In this document: in pieces, positions 4,745 through 5,148 of the stretch
Numbering within the stretch: position 1 is the first letter of the stretch
Layout: each line of letters opens with the position of its first letter
NCBI GenBank assembly: GCA_022710245.1
Contig: JAKLHH010000665.1
Location: forward strand, 1 to 5,148
Length of the DNA: 5,148 bases
Source of the DNA: Myxococcota bacterium
Lineage (GTDB): Bacteria; Myxococcota; Polyangia; GCA-2747355; JAKLHH01
Reading direction: 5' to 3'
Made by a program: the position numbers and the translations under genes
The notes under the pieces: model-generated
Database searches by the model: none
What the model was told of the DNA's origin: nothing
The model's input: only the letters and a program-made list of their open reading frames with translations

Positions 4745-5148
4745 TCAGCCCGCCGCGCCCGGGTAGTAGGGGCACTCCTCGCAGAGGCACTCGCGGTTTC
4801 GCGCGGAGTGCTCGCAGCGGAGCGGCGCCACCGGCAGCGAGACCCCGAGCTCCTCCTCGGCGAGCTGGGCCGCGGCGGCGATGGCGAGGAAGGTGCAGCG
4901 CTTGCAGCAGCGCGGGCCGCCGTAGCTGGCGATCCGTCCGAGGGCGCGCGCGGTGGCGAGGTTGGCGAGCCGCCACGGCCGGTGCGAGAGCGGCGTCGCC
5001 CCGGTGATCAGGCTGAAGAAGAGGCCAGCGCCCATCCCGGCGCCACAGCTGCCGAGGAGGCCGCAGCTGCCGCCGCGGATCTCGGTCGAGCGCTCGCGCG
5101 CCTTCACCAGGAGCGCGAGCCGGCGCTCGGGCTCGTCGCGGAGCGCGG
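4745..5148 (-). CDS. Cysteine-rich DUF5714-type protein (5' end off window)
   Basis: The minus-strand frame runs open from the right edge to a TGA at 4745-4747, giving 133 visible residues. The start is probably beyond the window. A GTG at 5107 exists, but the frame stays protein-like upstream of it. Numbering from the edge, it contains GGSCGLLGSCGAGMGAG (Cys28, Cys34), TGATPL and WRLANLATARAL. It then has GGPRCCKRCTFLAI (Cys80, 81, 84) and a tail with Cys111, 120, 122 and 125 (ECLCEECPYY). Nine cysteines in this spacing, with the GGxCG, GGPRCCKR and N-x-EC-x(4)-CP elements, fit my recollection of DUF5714. That domain is seen alone or beside methyltransferase and radical-SAM proteins, mainly in anaerobes and methanogens. 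A metal or Fe-S site is plausible but unproven. There is no signal peptide or clear membrane span in the visible part; LFFSLITGA is only mildly hydrophobic. It is convergent with the small module. Confidence 0.8.
   Translation of the reverse strand, partial: ALRDEPERRLALLVKARERSTEIRGGSCGLLGSCGAGMGAGLFFSLITGATPLSHRPWRLANLATARALGRIASYGGPRCCKRCTFLAIAAAAQLAEEELGVSLPVAPLRCEHSARNRECLCEECPYYPGAAG

Noticed and set aside
4722..4747. TGA of the cysteine-rich gene as a selenocysteine codon, because selA is near and a small hairpin follows
   Set aside because: The frame beyond the TGA reads as arbitrary sequence, and the protein ends normally after its last CxxC. The 5-bp hairpin is much smaller than a bacterial SECIS element.

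Overview
The window is very GC-rich. Third codon positions are almost all G or C, and as a result long spurious open frames run opposite every real gene. Gene content (a large membrane histidine kinase, a bacterial selenocysteine synthase, a cysteine-rich protein resembling DUF5714) and codon style suggest a deltaproteobacterial or myxobacterial-type chromosome, or a related uncultured lineage. No marker here settles the taxonomy. There is no rRNA, tRNA, CRISPR array, transposase or phage gene.

Layout. (1) Positions 1-471, minus strand: the first 157 residues of an unrecognised membrane-anchored protein whose C-terminus lies off the left edge. (2) 614-2743, minus: a 709-residue histidine kinase with a multi-pass membrane region, a GAF-like domain, HisKA and HATPase. 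A 142-bp gap with inverted repeats separates it from gene 1. (3) 2744-2826: a short divergent intergenic region. A 31-bp near-perfect palindrome (2806-2836) begins here and runs over the selA start codon. (4) 2827-4233, plus: selA, complete and with all hallmark motifs. (5) 4231-4298: four tandem 17-bp units that begin on the selA stop codon. (6) 4335-4680, plus: a two-gene module. Its first member looks like an in-frame internal-deletion relic of a small nucleotidyltransferase, with the N- and C-terminal ends joined and the catalytic middle missing. Its second member is an intact 75-residue partner with a perfect Shine-Dalgarno. (7) 4745-5148, minus: the C-terminal part of a cysteine-rich DUF5714-type protein, convergent with the module.

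Working together. SelA converts Ser-tRNA(Sec) to Sec-tRNA(Sec), so the host probably makes selenoproteins, but selB, selC and selD are not in the window. The kinase and selA are divergent and could share the palindrome as an operator. The palindrome could equally act as an mRNA hairpin over the selA start. The relic module after selA looks like accessory DNA that has decayed. No new multi-gene system is evident. The points most worth checking are the palindrome on the selA start, the deleted nucleotidyltransferase with its surviving partner, and the 17-bp repeat array.
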